From Amaranthus tricolor (Eukaryota; Streptophyta; Magnoliopsida; Caryophyllales; Amaranthaceae), in contig NC_080057.1 in NCBI RefSeq assembly GCF_026212465.1, positions 25,787,647-25,851,646 on the forward strand: 64,000 bases of DNA. Reading direction: 5' to 3'. Of the stretch, positions 1-13,001 are shown piece after piece. Positions within the stretch are counted from its first letter, which is position 1, and the number at the start of each line of letters is the position of its first letter. A program made the position numbers and the translations under genes. A model generated the notes under the pieces. That model searched no databases. It saw nothing but the letters and a program-made list of their open reading frames with translations, and was not told the origin of the DNA.

Positions 1-1047
1 GTGCAGCAATATATGTAATTAATATTGTTCTTGATAAATTTATTGAGATTAAATTAGTTTTTGTTCAGTTAGCCGGCTGTCGGATCGTAAAGTAAAGCCA
101 TTATATTGATCTGAAGAAGAGAGACGCAATACAAACGAAGATAAGTAAAAGTTTTCTCGTTTTTGAAGCTAGAATTTGCCAATACTTGGTTATAACAAGA
201 AACAACACCTAATACTCTTTTTGCCTAAGGTAGCTTGGGTTTCTCTCTATAGCTAGACTTATTAGTTATACTATACATACATAGTTTTCATTTCGATTTG
301 CTATAATCATTTTTAGTTTTCGTTTCGATTTGCTATAATCATTTTCTATTTTGTTAAATACCCGTAAATACCAATATAATATTGGAGTACTTTTCTAATA
401 AACATATACTACTTGTATACTTAAGTGTAGTTTATTTTTCAAATAGACATAATATTCTTGAAAGGGATTCAAAAAATTGGTATATTCTTATGGGTGTAAA
501 GAAATTGCTATAATCTTTATTCGTGAGAGCTTTCAAATATGACATTGAAGGATGTTATGTCATGACCCAGATTAAAAATCTATTAATGTTGACTATTATA
601 ACATATAATATAAAAGAATGTATATCAATCGAGTTGGTTCAGCATAAATACATAGATTGGACGTGTGGTTAGCCCATTTTATATTAATATTCTAGATTCG
701 CCAATAAAATTATTTAACTTAAATAAATTGAGATATGGACAAAAGTTTGGCAAAAATATCAAAAGGGCAACTATTTGTTGTTTATCTATAATGGGTTTTT
801 AGAGTTAGCAATATAGACAAAACGGAAAGAATTTTCTTTTTTTTTAGTCTTTTCTTTCCCTATTTTGTCCTTTTACTCAAGTTGGAACTTATGCCAACAT
901 TGCTGTGCTTTACTCTACTGCGTCATCATACCCCAAAATCTGGTTTACAATTCCAAAACCATCAAACCAAATTCAAGGGCGGACCTGGGGGTGGACCCAG
1001 GTTCCCTGCGCTCGCACTTGAGGGCACAAAATGCAAAAAATAAAATA
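1..1047. other. AT-rich upstream region of the bZIP gene
   Basis: Apart from the short duplication at 282-345, no gene or clear regulatory motif is seen. Around 966-1020 there is a GC-richer patch (GGGCGGACC, GGTGGACCC) that resembles ends of degenerate plant transposons, but I could not define its borders. Confidence 0.4.
282..345. repeat. 32-bp tandem duplication
   Basis: Two adjacent 32-bp units (282-313 and 314-345) that differ at one base, each ending in a CTATAATCATTTT run. It lies about 1 kb upstream of the bZIP start codon. No function is evident. Confidence 0.8.
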
Positions 1048-1300
1048 CTCAGTCCCATTTGACTTTTTACATATTTTAAGGAGAGTCAAAAGTGGGACCC
1101 TAAGGGTAGAAAAAAAAGTGGTATTATGGGTTTTTAATGTAAGAGAGGAAAATTAGTATGGTAATGGAGGATATAATTGAAAATAAGATAAAGCTACTAA
1201 GGGCATAAAAGTCAAAAACCCATACCAAAAATAAAAATGGGACAATTAAGATGACTTGACTATAAAAGAAAATAGGACATATAAGCTGAATAGGAGGGAG
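1048..1300. mobile_element. Stowaway-like MITE, degraded
   Basis: Flanked by TA on both sides (1046-1047 and 1301-1302). The right end reads AGGAGGGAG followed by TA, and the left end reads CTCAGTCCCATTT, which pairs imperfectly with the right end. This is the terminal signature of Tc1/mariner-type MITEs. It has no coding capacity. It ends about 100 bp before the bZIP start codon, so it may contribute leader or promoter sequence. Confidence 0.55.
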
Positions 1301-1400
1301 TATATTTTTTGTTAAATTTATATGATAATTTTGTATATGCTCTCACTAACTTTTTTCCGGGTATGCCACTTTATTCAGCTATCAGGATTGCAATTTGCAA

Positions 1401-3183
1401 ATGGTGGCGGCCGAATCAGATATGATGGCTCAATCGGAAGTTAATTCACCCGCGATGACGAGCAACTTAGATCCTCATAACAATACCAAAACCAATCAGA
1501 CTACACAAGAACATAATCAAAATCACAATGACGGAAATAGCAATTATGTGTTCCCGAATTTGGGGCGACAGTCTTCGATATATTCCCTTACGTTGGACGA
1601 GTTTCAGCACACTCTTAGCGAGAACGGAAAGAATTTCGGGTCGATGAATATGGATGAGTTTCTGAACAGTATTTGGACCGCAGAGGAAAATCAAGCACAT
1701 CATCATCATCATGATAATACGAATGGAATTCATGTGCAGCCAAATCAAGCTCATAATAATGTCGGTGTGGACCGTGTGATAACCTCTTCAGTTAGTAGAG
1801 GGACAATATCTAAGCAGCCGAGTTTGCCTAGGCAAGGTTCGCTTACGTTACCGGCTCCGCTATGCAGCAAGACTGTCGATGAAGTTTGGACCGAGATTCA
1901 GAGGAGTCATCGGCCTGATGAGGATGAGCAGCAGCCGAATCAGCAGCAACCGCCGGTAGGGACTTCTACGTCGACTCAACGACAACCAACATTCGGAGAG
2001 ATGACTCTAGAGGATTTTTTGATTAAGGCCGGTGTGGTACGAGAACAATGTGGGTCCGGGACAGCGATGCCATTGGCATCGATTACCCCTGCGCCATCCG
2101 CTCAGCACGCGCCTCCTCATCAGTACGGGTTTAGTACTCCACAGATTGGTCCTGCATTTGTCACCCGGCCCATGATGGGGATTGCTCCAGGAGGGCCCTA
2201 CCAAACTATACCGCCGACTGCAGGAGAGGGATCCGGGTATACAACGAATGGGAAGAGAAATAATGGGTATCCAGCTCCGGTGGTGGGGCCCTCAGTGGCA
2301 TGTTATGGCGGTAGGATGACTAATGGAGGGGCTTCTGGAGGAGGATTTGCCCCTGGGCCTGGGTTGTCCCCGGTTAGTCCGGTTTTGCCCGAAGGTATGT
2401 GTGGACCTGGCCAGGTGGATAATTCGGGTTGTCAGTTTGGGCTCGACATGTCGACGTTGCGTGGGCGGAAGAGGATTATTGATGGACCGGTTGAGAAGGT
2501 CGTAGAACGAAGGCAAAGGAGGATGATCAAGAATCGGGAGTCCGCCGCAAGGTCTAGAGCAAGGAAACAGGTATCATTTTATCATCCTAGTGATCATACA
2601 ACTCATCGAATTAATTTATTATCGGAGTTGTCTTGCACCGATTCTAGCGATTTATAGTATTTACATATTCGTCTGTCCCAATTAGATTGCTACTAATGGA
2701 ACATAATTCGCTAGTTAGTTTGCCTTTTGGATTCGTGATTCGCTCAAAATGGTTCAAAAGTAGCCTAAAATCGATCATAATTCGCTTTTTTTTTATTCGC
2801 GATTCGTAAGGCAATTAGCGAACCATGTAACACTGATTGCTACAGTCTTCTAAACAAAATCACGTTCTTGATCCACAGGCGTATACGGTAGAATTGGAAG
2901 CAGAACTAAACCAATTAAGAGAGGAAAATGCACAATTAAAGCAGGCCTTGGTAATTTTATACTATACTCGTTTGTTCTTTCGAGAACATATATACTCCCC
3001 AGGTCCTTTTTAATTTGCTACAAAACATCAAAAAGCTCTCATTTCGATTTGTTGATTTGTATAATGTAGCAAATTCAAAAGATCGAGGAGTATTGTTATG
3101 TTTTAGAAGCACCCAAGTATGAATTAGGCCTCACAATTAGCACTCATCATTGCAGGCAGAAATCGAGGCACAAAGGAAGCAGC

Positions 3184-3253
<70 letters not shown>

Positions 3254-3668
3254 CCTTTTCTCTTGACCAGAGGTGTTCAACGGGTCGGGTGGGGGCTGGT
3301 CGGGTCAAATTTAAACGGAGCGGGTTGGGGTGGGTCATGTCAAATGTAAACGGGCCAAGGCGGTTAAAATCCGTTTAAATCCGACCCACTTTGACTCAGT
3401 TTTTAAAATTCATGTAATAGTTATTTATTCTACTTTATGGCTAGTTGGGTCTACCCGCCCCATTAAACACCTCTACTCTCAACTCTAAGAAAACTCGATT
3501 ACCTTAGCGAGTTATGATCAGTTCAATTGTTGTTTTCCGTCATTGTGCTTATTTGCTATTAATCTGCAGTGTAACGAGGAGCAGAACGTACAGATAGCAC
3601 TTAGCAGGGCGCAACGAGCTCAAGGAAAATTGAGAGCGATGAGAAGGAGCGGGAGCTGCAATCTTTAG
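1401..3668 (+). CDS. ABI5-like: ABI5/AREB/ABF-type bZIP transcription factor (group A)
   Basis: Nuclear DNA-binding factor of the abscisic-acid response family; members bind ABRE elements. Coding exons: 1401-2570, 2879-2950, 3156-3185, 3570-3668, all with GT-AG borders and frames that join, giving 456 residues (ABI5 is about 440). I use the ATG at 1401; the N-terminus then starts MVAAES. Conserved block C1 (about 50-98) holds LGRQSSIYSLTLDEF, C2 (about 141-170) holds LPRQGSLTLP and VDEVWTEIQ, C3 (about 197-213) holds MTLEDFLIKAGVV; LxRxxS sites are kinase targets of SnRK2 type. The basic region (about 367-390) contains NRESAARSR, followed by a leucine heptad segment in exon 2, and the C-terminus ends RRSGSCNL, matching the C4 block. 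An HHHHH run lies after C1. Intron 3 starts directly with a (TA)n array and carries a small hAT-like insert. Confidence 0.9.
3187..3251. repeat. (TA)n microsatellite at a 5' splice site
   Basis: About 32 TA units begin at the donor of bZIP intron 3, so the donor GT is effectively the start of the array (CAG then GTATATAT). Length changes would alter intron sequence immediately beside the splice site. Confidence 0.95.
3268..3475. mobile_element. Small hAT-like MITE in bZIP intron 3
   Basis: Ends are AGAGGTGTTCAAC on the left and, in reverse complement, TAGAGGTGTTTAAT on the right. Flanks CTCTTGAC and CTCTCAAC look like a diverged 8-bp target duplication. The interior is rich in GGGTCGGGTC-type motifs, as in the larger element at 22394-23770. 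Confidence 0.6.
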
Positions 3669-6244
3669 GTTAGTACACGAGAAACCCGAGTCCGGATAAG
3701 TGACTAGTATTTCAATGTATGCTTATCTTTGGAGATTAATAACTAGTTATCGTTTCGTTTAGATTACATTATACACAGCAAAACGACATACTTCATTCCG
3801 AGCACTGCTCTTCGGTTGTTATATTTGATCTTTGAGACGATGTAAATATTTCTTTCTGCCAATAATCGTAAAAATTTGTGTACGATGTTCGTTGCTAGTC
3901 CTTGTTATAAAGGTCTTAATGTGAACTATGCAATGTAACTATTTGACAGGAATAAGATGAAGATGCAAGTCAAGTTATAAAGTGATTGCTACTGTTTTTA
4001 TCATTTTGTGTTGAATGCACAAGTTAATCTATTCAAATTAGTATTATGGCCGAGAAGTTTGAAGCAATAACAAGTTTGATAATTGGTTTCGTTTGTTAGG
4101 AAGAATCTATGTTCGGCCTTTTTAGGTCATAATTTTGGTCATTTGTTCAAATATCTTATCGATATATATTGAGTGCACTTGTGGTGGATAAGTGTTCGGT
4201 TCGAACACTCTATACTAGTATTTTCAATTTACGTTTGTTTGTCGTGATGTACAACTTTTTTGTTCAACGACGGGTGGTTGCTTCGTATAGAAGCTCGTAT
4301 AGAAGCTGGGGGAATTGTTGAATATGCTTGGTCTATTATATAGAAAAACACAAGCCTAATGAGGTTATATCTTAAAATCAATTGATAATAAAAGAATCAA
4401 CCCATTAAATTTATATGTCAGTTAGCTTCTACTCTAATTTTTCCACACTACATTCACATGTGAGCTTTTTTAATCGGAGGAAACGTTATTTTTTTCGAAT
4501 TCACATCGATAGACCAAGATATTTTTTGAAAATTTTCGGCTCACATACCATGATAAATTTTTTCATTGGTTTAACAACAAAGACGTGCACAAGTGGAGAG
4601 TTGACAGTACACAAGATTGAGATTTTTAAGTTTTTAATGGAATCGGATTTTGTCTTAATTGAAAAATAATTACTATTTTTTAGAAATGTTAATGTATTTG
4701 ATTCTTAATCTAATTATTTTCATATTCAAAGTAATAGTTAAAATGAAAGCGTAGGTATATGACGAGTATAGCAGAAAATCAATTGGTTCACGTCGCACCA
4801 AAAGGTGTTGCAAGAAGACTTCAAAATAAGATTCACGTCTCCTAATCTTGACAACTTCTACATGCAATTCGCGTGGACTTTGGTAGCCAAAACCTACTCC
4901 TGGTCCGATTTTATAGTTTCCCTCCTTTGACTCAATTTTTTTTATTTTATTAATGTAAAACCTACAATTACTAGAGTCAATTTATGATGACTTTCTTAAA
5001 ATTGTTTTTTAAAATTATGTTATATACAAGAGTTTTTTGTTATATATATTCATATTCAGATTGAAATAATAGTAAATGATAACAAAAATTAAGAAAATGA
5101 TTACCGAGAATATTAATGTTTTGTGGAAAAAATTAAAAAAAAGATAAAAAAAAATATGAACAGAAAAAAATGCCGCAAAAATTACTCAAAATAAAAAAAT
5201 TATAAAATAAAAAAAATATCTAAATAGAAATATGGAATAATTCATAAAGACATATAATATAGTTAGTTTTAAAAAGGTATCCTTTCCAAATGTAGTGCTC
5301 TCATATAATTTTTCCAAACAATCATAATGACAAGAGTATCCACATCCAACTTATTTTTAATTTTTGACCCAAGTACTACTATTGAATTATTTTCTTAAAA
5401 CCTTACTCTAGAATAGAGTTGTAGTTTGTGCTCTCCATTTTACTATAAAGTTATATTCAAAATTGTTTCTTTTGGTTTTCACATAAATACTCCAAATTTA
5501 AAATTGGACATTCAAAATTTGAAATTTCATTTGTACATAAAGAAACATATTAGAAGATTATCCAAGTATAAAATTATACATATATTAATTTGTAATTATC
5601 CAAAGTATAAAGAACAAAACAAATGATAATCACCTTGTTTTTACTTGCAATATTTTTGCTTTTTCACGCAATTTAATTCTTAATATCTTCAATTATGTTT
5701 AATAAAAAAATTATAAAAATTTGATATTAATAATCTTTGCAATAAGACGAATCAAACAAAATATCACTTGACTATATTTTAACTTATAGATTAAAAATTA
5801 ATCACAAATCAAGAGTGATGAATGAATAGTATTATTTTTCCTAATATTGCAACTAATATGAAACAGAGAAAGTATTTCATTAACCCTTTTCACTGCTTAT
5901 TAAAATAATTAATTTTTTTATGGATTTTATAAACAATTTATACTTAATTAACAAATTTCATGCGTTTATATGGTAAGAATTAAATCTTAATACAAGATTA
6001 AAAAGTAAAAGAAAAAGACCTCAACAACTTGAAAAAAGTGAGATAGAGATGATGGCGTATAGGACCCAACCCTAACAAAGAAAGCATAGAATGATTAAAT
6101 AAAGACAAGAGGGAAGTGCGTCTACACTTGGGTCATATTAATTCATTTTTACATAAAATAATACCTTTGAATAATTTTCATTTTTTATTATTCACATTTT
6201 GATTATTTCTTCTAGCGTTTCTAAATTTTGATAAAGAAAAGCAA
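3669..6244. other. Intergenic, bZIP 3' side to GDSL promoter
   Basis: AT-rich sequence with no convincing gene. Short ORFs at 4415-4669 and 5426-5626 have no recognisable domain and composition like the surrounding DNA. A 13-bp direct repeat (TCGTATAGAAGCT) lies near 4285-4310. Confidence 0.5.
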
Positions 6245-6252
6245 TATATATA
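6245..6252 (+). promoter_or_regulatory. TATA-box candidate for the GDSL gene
   Basis: TATATATA lies 96 bp upstream of the start codon at 6348, at a spacing that would give a leader of roughly 65-75 bases. The leader downstream is pyrimidine-rich. This is positional inference only. Confidence 0.45.
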
Positions 6253-6347
6253 GAGAGTCACCTCTAAAGATTTCAAAGTATTTTACAACCAACACATCTC
6301 AAGGATCCTCCTTCTTCTAATAGATTATTCATAGCTTTACTATTTTA

Positions 6348-9300
6348 ATGGGGCAAATTCAAAACCTCTTATTCACCTTCTTCTTTGTATGCTCCTTCAT
6401 TTTTCTTCTCATAGGTATGTATTATATCAACTATTTATCTATATATTTTTTAAGTGTTATTAAGTAGGTTTAATCTGAGAATTAAGTATTGTCTTAGTTG
6501 AAGAGTAAATATCATCTTTTAAAAAAATTTCAGAGTTTGATTCTTATAAAGCCCTTTTCACAGCCTACCCGCGAATTAAAAAATAGGAGTAACCTTATTA
6601 ATCTTAATTTAAAATTATTTCTAAATCATAAAGTTTAAACTGATAGTTTCCATGAGTTTATCAAATATCTTTTCCAAGAATTCTACTAATTTACAAAGAG
6701 TTGTGCCATTGAAAGTTGAAACATCTTAGATTGTAGAAAACTATCAAAAATTACGAATTAAGGGTTGGCCTGATTGATTATCATCAATCTGTTAAGTAAT
6801 CAACTCAACCAAAATTTTAAGCTTATGGTTGAAGTTTCAGAATATGTTATATACTCTAACACACCCCTCACACGAGAACCTTTTCTAGAAGTGAGCATGC
6901 AATACAGGCCCTCCTCAAACCTAGCGCTGAATATTCCACTTTAATGATGAGGGGTGGTTGAGACTCGAACTCGTGACTCTTGTTTCACTGACTTCTGATT
7001 CCATGTCAAGGAATCAACTCAACTAAAAGTTTAAGCTTATGGTTGAAGTCTCAGAATATGTTATATACTCTAACACAATTCAATATCCCGCTCGAAAATA
7101 GAGTGTAGGTAAGGAAAGGTAATGAACAATTTATACCTGCACTCCTTCAAATAAAGGACTAAAGAAATGTGGTAAGGGTTGGCCTGATTGTAGTAAGTAA
7201 TAAGAGTTTAATCTGTCATGCCCCTAATTCCCTTTTCTTTTGGGGATTCTCCGGGTTACTCCCAATTAAAAAATGTTAAAAAACCGACTCAAACAAATTA
7301 ATCATAATTATCATATAGTTGTAACTGCAGAATATATATATATATATTATACTCCTGTACTTTATAAAAACAAATTAAATTTGTTGGTTGATCATGCAAA
7401 TTAAACAAAATTCTAAAATAGCTAATTATTAATTTATTTTTTTTAAATTTCTAGGGACAAAAGTAGTAGAATGTGGAGCACATCAGCATGATGATCATGA
7501 TCAAACGGTGAAAAAGCTGTTTGTATTTGGAGATTCATATGCGGACACAGGGAATACAAGAATAGCAATTGGACAAGCATGGAAAGAGCCTTATGGTATC
7601 ACTTTTCCCGGGAAACCCTCTGGCCGTTTTTCTGATGGTCGTGTTTTAACTGATTTCTTAGGTATGTTTTTCCTTTTATTATTTTTCGATTCCCTCCATT
7701 TCAATTTGATGTTTTCATTTGCTTTTTGCATAGTCTTTAAATTATTACAAATTGTTGTGAGAGACGATTTCTTCGAGAGACGCATTAAATATATGGGCTA
7801 AATAGTCCAATTCATAAAAATCAAAGAGAAAATAAGAATATAGACTTCTTAATTTGAATTTGAGAGACAATTACACATTAGTTATTAGCGTTTTAAATTT
7901 TTTTTTAAAGATAGTATATAATAAGATTTTATATGTGGAGACGCCAGATGAATATCTTTTAACTTTGGAGTTATCCATAAAAAATAACATACATGTTCCT
8001 CTTTGTTTAAATAGTAGAATTTTTCTTGTATAAATATCAAATAAGTTATAGATATATATCTATGAAAATACGTTTCTGTTTCTTTAAATAGTAGGATTTT
8101 CCTTGGAAGCATATAATGAAAGGAAGGAAGTGTTTTTATACTTCCCATGCTTGTTTAATTGTACCATCTACATTTGCATACAAATTAAGATATATAAAAA
8201 TTGATGAAAATTTTCAATATTGTCTTTGATTTAAAATGGAGCAAAACGGAATAATTTAAAGGTTATTACATATGTAAGTGTAAGAATTGAGATTAAATGT
8301 AAGAATTGATTGTCTTGCCGATTCTCATTAGATGAATATTGTTTAAATAAAGATAGGAAATTAAATAATTACATGATATTCTCCATAATAGTATTAATTA
8401 CACAATATTCGAAATATATTTTTCTATCAAAAATATATAATTCTATCAGTAAGGTATCATTAGTTTTGTTTTATCGAGAGTGAAGAAAATATCAATATGA
8501 TCCTTGTTTAATAATTTAATAGTTGATTTTTATAAAAACAAGATAGACTATGCAAGTCAATAGTAAAAGAAATTTATTGAAAAATAATGCTAAGTGAAAA
8601 AATTATAAGTTATTTTCTTCGTTCTTTTTTATTAACTATAAATAAAAAATTTATAAAAAATAATTTCTATATATCTAGACTTAATTTAGGTAGGATACTC
8701 TTTAGCATGTCCATTTTACTTCTATCAAATATGTCATATGATTTAATCTCTTTAAGGCTGCAAAATATGGCATTATTGGCGGCCTTTTAATTTGTATACT
8801 TTAGGAGTACATCTTTACAGGTGGTATACGTATACTCACTTTAGTACTTTTTCTCCACTTATAGATAATTTTTTATAATAAATATATTTATTTTATCAAT
8901 AAAATTTAATATATTTATTTTTTTATTAATTTTTTTATATACGGAAAAAAGAAGAGGGCCGACCTGTACGGTCAATCACCTCCCACATCCTCAAAAGACC
9001 CAGTTCAATAAAAGTCTTGGGCTAAATTTAAAAAAAAAAAATCTTAGGTCAATTTGGAGGGCTATTGGTTATCAACTCTCACAAAATATAAATTTTTTAA
9101 TCAGAATATTAATATTCAGTCATAATCAATATTGAGAGTTGGTATTAATTTCCGCCATTATTAATGCACTAGTGACCTTGTCAATTTCTTACATCCGATC
9201 GGTATAATAGTTGTAAAATGTCATTGTGTATATGCATAAGATAATAATGTTTGGTAAGTTAATAAGATATGATAATATATGTTTTTATACAGTCACTTTT

Positions 9301-10792
9301 ACCAAAAATTTTCTTTTGAGATAAATAGGTTAATAACACATTAATAACATGATTGATTAAAATTTTTACAAATTTAACTTAATAGTAAAGGTCTAGTAAA
9401 TGTCTCAATTAAAATATATATTATTTTTTTAGGAAGAATCTGATTTTAATTTTCACTACCCGTAATTTAATTAAATTAAAAAATACTTTAAAAGAAGATC
9501 CCTTTGAAAAAGAGAGTTCATATTATGATCTCTTTCACTCCATAATGGTTATTGGTCTATCTATTCCCTTATAGGTGTCCGTGTTCCTATGTAAAGTTTT
9601 TATTTCTTTTAAGTTCATCTACTTTGAGTTTTTCGCACTTTAAAAAAAAGAAAATTTTTGATTGTAGTGGGTATTATTTTAATTAAATAGTAGTGTGAAG
9701 TAATGATTGTATTAAAAGTATGAGAGATAAAATAATTATAAATAAAAGAAAAGGGGGGTTTTACGGGGTAAAAGTGGGATAAAAACTTTCCAAAAATAGA
9801 AAGTATTCTAAAGTGAAAAACTTATAAAACTACCCGTTATAGTAAGGTGGAAGAAATTAAAAGAAGCGAGCGAGTATTTTGGTGTGGTATGAATATGATA
9901 TGTTTCATGATAAGCTAGCTAGGTTTCAATCTCATGCAAAAGTTAAAGCAAAAGAAATATTCGAATTCCCTATTAATTTATTCTTTCAATGCACTTTTTT
10001 ATGAGGTTATTTCTATAATGAGCTCTAAAGTATTTGTCGTTTTTCTTTGTTTGCAAGAAAAGTTAGTGAGGTTTGTTAAAGTTATAGTAAATTCAACTAA
10101 CTAATATCGACTAAATAAAGCCAGTTTATTAAGCTGTGTTATCAATGTCATGATTTGAATTTAGTTATTATAAGTTCAATATCTTCAACTCGATCAGGGG
10201 TGAATTTAAAAGTAGTCAAACTAACAACATTCAACTTATGTTTAAAATTATATAACTATAATACTAATATATGTGTTGGTTAAGTTGGTAAAAAATTTGC
10301 TACGTGAATGCATTGAGCTCCTTAAACATATTTATTTTAAATATTATTGACATTATATGATTTTTTTTCTATTTAGTTTAACTCTATTTAGTTTGAATAA
10401 GTTTGAAAGAATGAATATGCACTAAATTAATTTTGATTAATAATGTTTGTGATTAGATTTTTATTGTACATGGTATGCATGCAGCTAGATCTTTGGGAAC
10501 AAGAACACCATTAGTATACAAATTTAGAAAATTTGCAAGACAAAATTTAAAATATGGAATGAACTTTGCATATGGAGGGACAGGAGTGTTTGATACAAAA
10601 GCACCATACCCAAACATCACTACACAAATTGATCTCTTCCAAACCCTTCTCCATCAAAATGCTTTTGATCTTCATAACTCCATTGCTCATTTCAGTCTTG
10701 TAGGCAATGACTACTCATTTTACCTTGCTAAGGGTGGTTCTGCGCAGGTACTTAACTCAAATTATCGCTAATATATTTCCCTTTTCTTATTA

Positions 10793-10847
<55 letters not shown>

Positions 10848-13001
10848 CGCATATCATAGCTCCAACTATCATGTATCTTGTCGTTGAGTTGATTTAGTAA
10901 TTTGGTATCAGAGCTAATGCTTTCTAATAAAAACTTTGTTAATTAAAAAGTTTTTCATTAGTCAATATTTACAATGCAGTCTCAACAAGCTTGATTGAAA
11001 CTTAAGTCATATATTAACACAATATTTTACCCTAAAAGGATTAAAGAATATTTCGAATATTTTGACTTATCATTAATCATTTCGAGATAAAAACTTACTT
11101 TTCTTAATATAGATTCTCAAAATAGAAAACTTGGTCCTATTTGATTTTTAATTCGTTGTAATTTGGAATAGATTCTCAAAATAAGGTGACCAAATAAAAT
11201 TTGAAAAAAGAACTTTTTTATTAAGTTTATTAAATTACTATTTAGAAAAGGAAATATTACCTAGAATAATCCAATCTTTTCATATTCTCTTATAATAATC
11301 TCACTTATTGATTAACCATGAATAACCCCAATTTTGGAGGGTAATTTCCTAAAGAAACCTGGTAACCAAATGACTTGTAATAGCAAGTTTTTTTAAAAAA
11401 TAAAATAAATTAAAATAAAATGTCAAAAAATTGTGAAAAAAATGTTTAAAAAAATTTCTGACTTTTTAAATTATTTTTTATGTAAATTTTTAAAATTTTT
11501 CTCTAATTTTACATTAATTTTCATTTTATTTTTTGATGAATTACCTATTATAGTAGGCCATCGAACTACCTAAGTTTACTTTAAACAAATACCCCTAAAG
11601 TTGAAATTATACATACTTGTGACAAGAACTCAATTCACACCACTTAAAAAAAATAATTTCTCATTCCTTATACGAATTTTGCGGTCTTATCACAACCTTA
11701 TTAAAAACAAAGTTTATTATATTGTGTATATGTTGAAGTAACCAATGCTCTTTAAAATTGAAATTAGGGTTTGCAAACATTTATCCCAAAAGTGGTAAAT
11801 GAGCTTGTGGTGGATATCGTACGTGTATATAATTTAGGAGTGAAGAAAATATCAGTAACATCCTTACAACCATTGGGATGCGTACCAAGCATTGTACATT
11901 TTCCATTCCAACAATGCAATGACACTTACAACCAAGCTGTTGCTTTCCATAATCTCTTATTACAACAAGCAATTTCAAACTTCAACAATCAAACTGCCTC
12001 TTCAATTCTTCTTATTGATTTATATAACTCCTTTTTCTCTGTCTTTCGTGACAAAGGTTCTCAATCAGGTGAGTCAATCATGTTTTTTTTTTTTTTTTTT
12101 AAATATATTTTATATAATATAATTATGTATAATATAATGTATTTCAATTGTTAATACCGTATTTGACATATGATTTTTTTAGTTGGCATTTGTGATTTGT
12201 TGTTGTTAGTGAAACAAAAAAAAAAACATGCTTATTAGTAAGCAATTTTAAAGCTACCTGAAAAATTATTTTGTTAGTCGAAACCAAAGACTTTACCGCT
12301 AGATAATTTGTCGGTATTTCCGGCTAGTCAATCAACCAACAATGCCGGTCAACAACCATTTGTCAAATAAATTTACTATCTAAATTCATAAAATGCAGAA
12401 AATTATGTCTTATTCTAGATGGATTGGAGTATATACCGTTATTCCCAAGAGCAACGCTAACATTTTTCCTTTCTCAGCCTACATACAACCCAAACTACAT
12501 TTTAATGTAGATAGAGTGTTCGGAGGTTGTAAAATTTGACATGTAAGCCTAATTCTGATAAAAAAAAACCGACCTAAATAAACCATAAAGATCTGGTATA
12601 AACAAGTGTAAAAATGGTATGTTATGTATAAAAACGAAAGAAGGTCATACATAACACGTATGATACGTATCGGTTGTTGTTGAAGTTGTTATATATATAA
12701 TACGTATCGACTGTTATTAAAGTTGACATATTGATGAAGTTTTTTTATTGTTTAATTAATTTCCTTGTTTGTTATTAATGTAGGAAATATAAAATTTGAG
12801 AATCCATTGGAGCCATGTTGCACAGGTATAAACCAAACATACCATTGTGGAAGTGTAGATGAAATGGGTAACAAAATGTATAAAGTATGCCAAGATCCCA
12901 ACTCTTATTTCTTTTGGGATGAAGTACACCCTACTCAAGCTGGTTGGAAAGCTGTTATCTCTAATTTAAAAAATAACCTTCAACAACTTCAATTTAATTA
13001 G
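6348..13001 (+). CDS. GDSL esterase/lipase, secreted (At5g03610-like)
   Basis: Serine hydrolase of the plant GDSL/SGNH family, expected to be secreted; substrate unknown. Coding exons 6348-6414, 7455-7661, 10485-10747, 11768-12068 and 12784-13001 have GT-AG borders and compatible phases and give 351 residues, the usual family size. Residues 1-23 are a hydrophobic signal peptide. Block I is FGDSYADTG with Ser50, a Tyr replacing the Leu of the GDSL name; GMNFAYGGTG carries the oxyanion Gly (about 123), VGNDYS the block III Asn166, and FFWDEVHPT the catalytic Asp325 and His328. Intron 2 is 2.8 kb. Introns contain a retroposon-like insert (6777-7172), a MITE (about 9598-9874) and a (TA)n array. 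No damage to the frame is seen. Confidence 0.9.
6777..7172 (-). mobile_element. SINE-like retroposon candidate in GDSL intron 1
   Basis: A 396-bp stretch bounded by an exact 18-bp direct repeat (TAAGGGTTGGCCTGATTG at 6759-6776 and 7173-7190), the length expected for a retroposon target duplication. On the minus strand it holds GAGTTCGAGTCTC, similar to a Pol III box B. A segment ending in GTTATATACTCTAACAC occurs twice inside (about 6793-6863 and 7005-7075). No poly(A) tail is obvious, so class assignment is tentative. Confidence 0.5.
9598..9874. mobile_element. MITE copy 1 of the ACGGAGGGAG family
   Basis: In GDSL intron 2. The interior (GTAGTGGGTATTATTTTAAT, GGGGTAAAAGTGGGATAAAA, ACTACCCGTTATAGTAA) matches the elements at 19493 and 25743. 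The right end GCGAGCGAG then TA is diverged. Unlike the other two copies the internal unit occurs only once. The left border is approximate. Confidence 0.65.
10797..10846. repeat. (TA)n microsatellite
   Basis: About 25 uninterrupted TA units in GDSL intron 3, roughly 50 bp after the splice donor. Confidence 0.95.

Noticed and set aside
865..1062. 65-codon plus-strand ORF with Arg/Asp-rich tail
   Set aside because: No domain, and the tail comes from GC-rich transposon-like debris; it ends beside a MITE.
3147..3338. Minus-strand ORF with a long Tyr-Ile repeat
   Set aside because: Translation of the (TA)n microsatellite; same for ORFs at 24547-24780 and 43016-43207.
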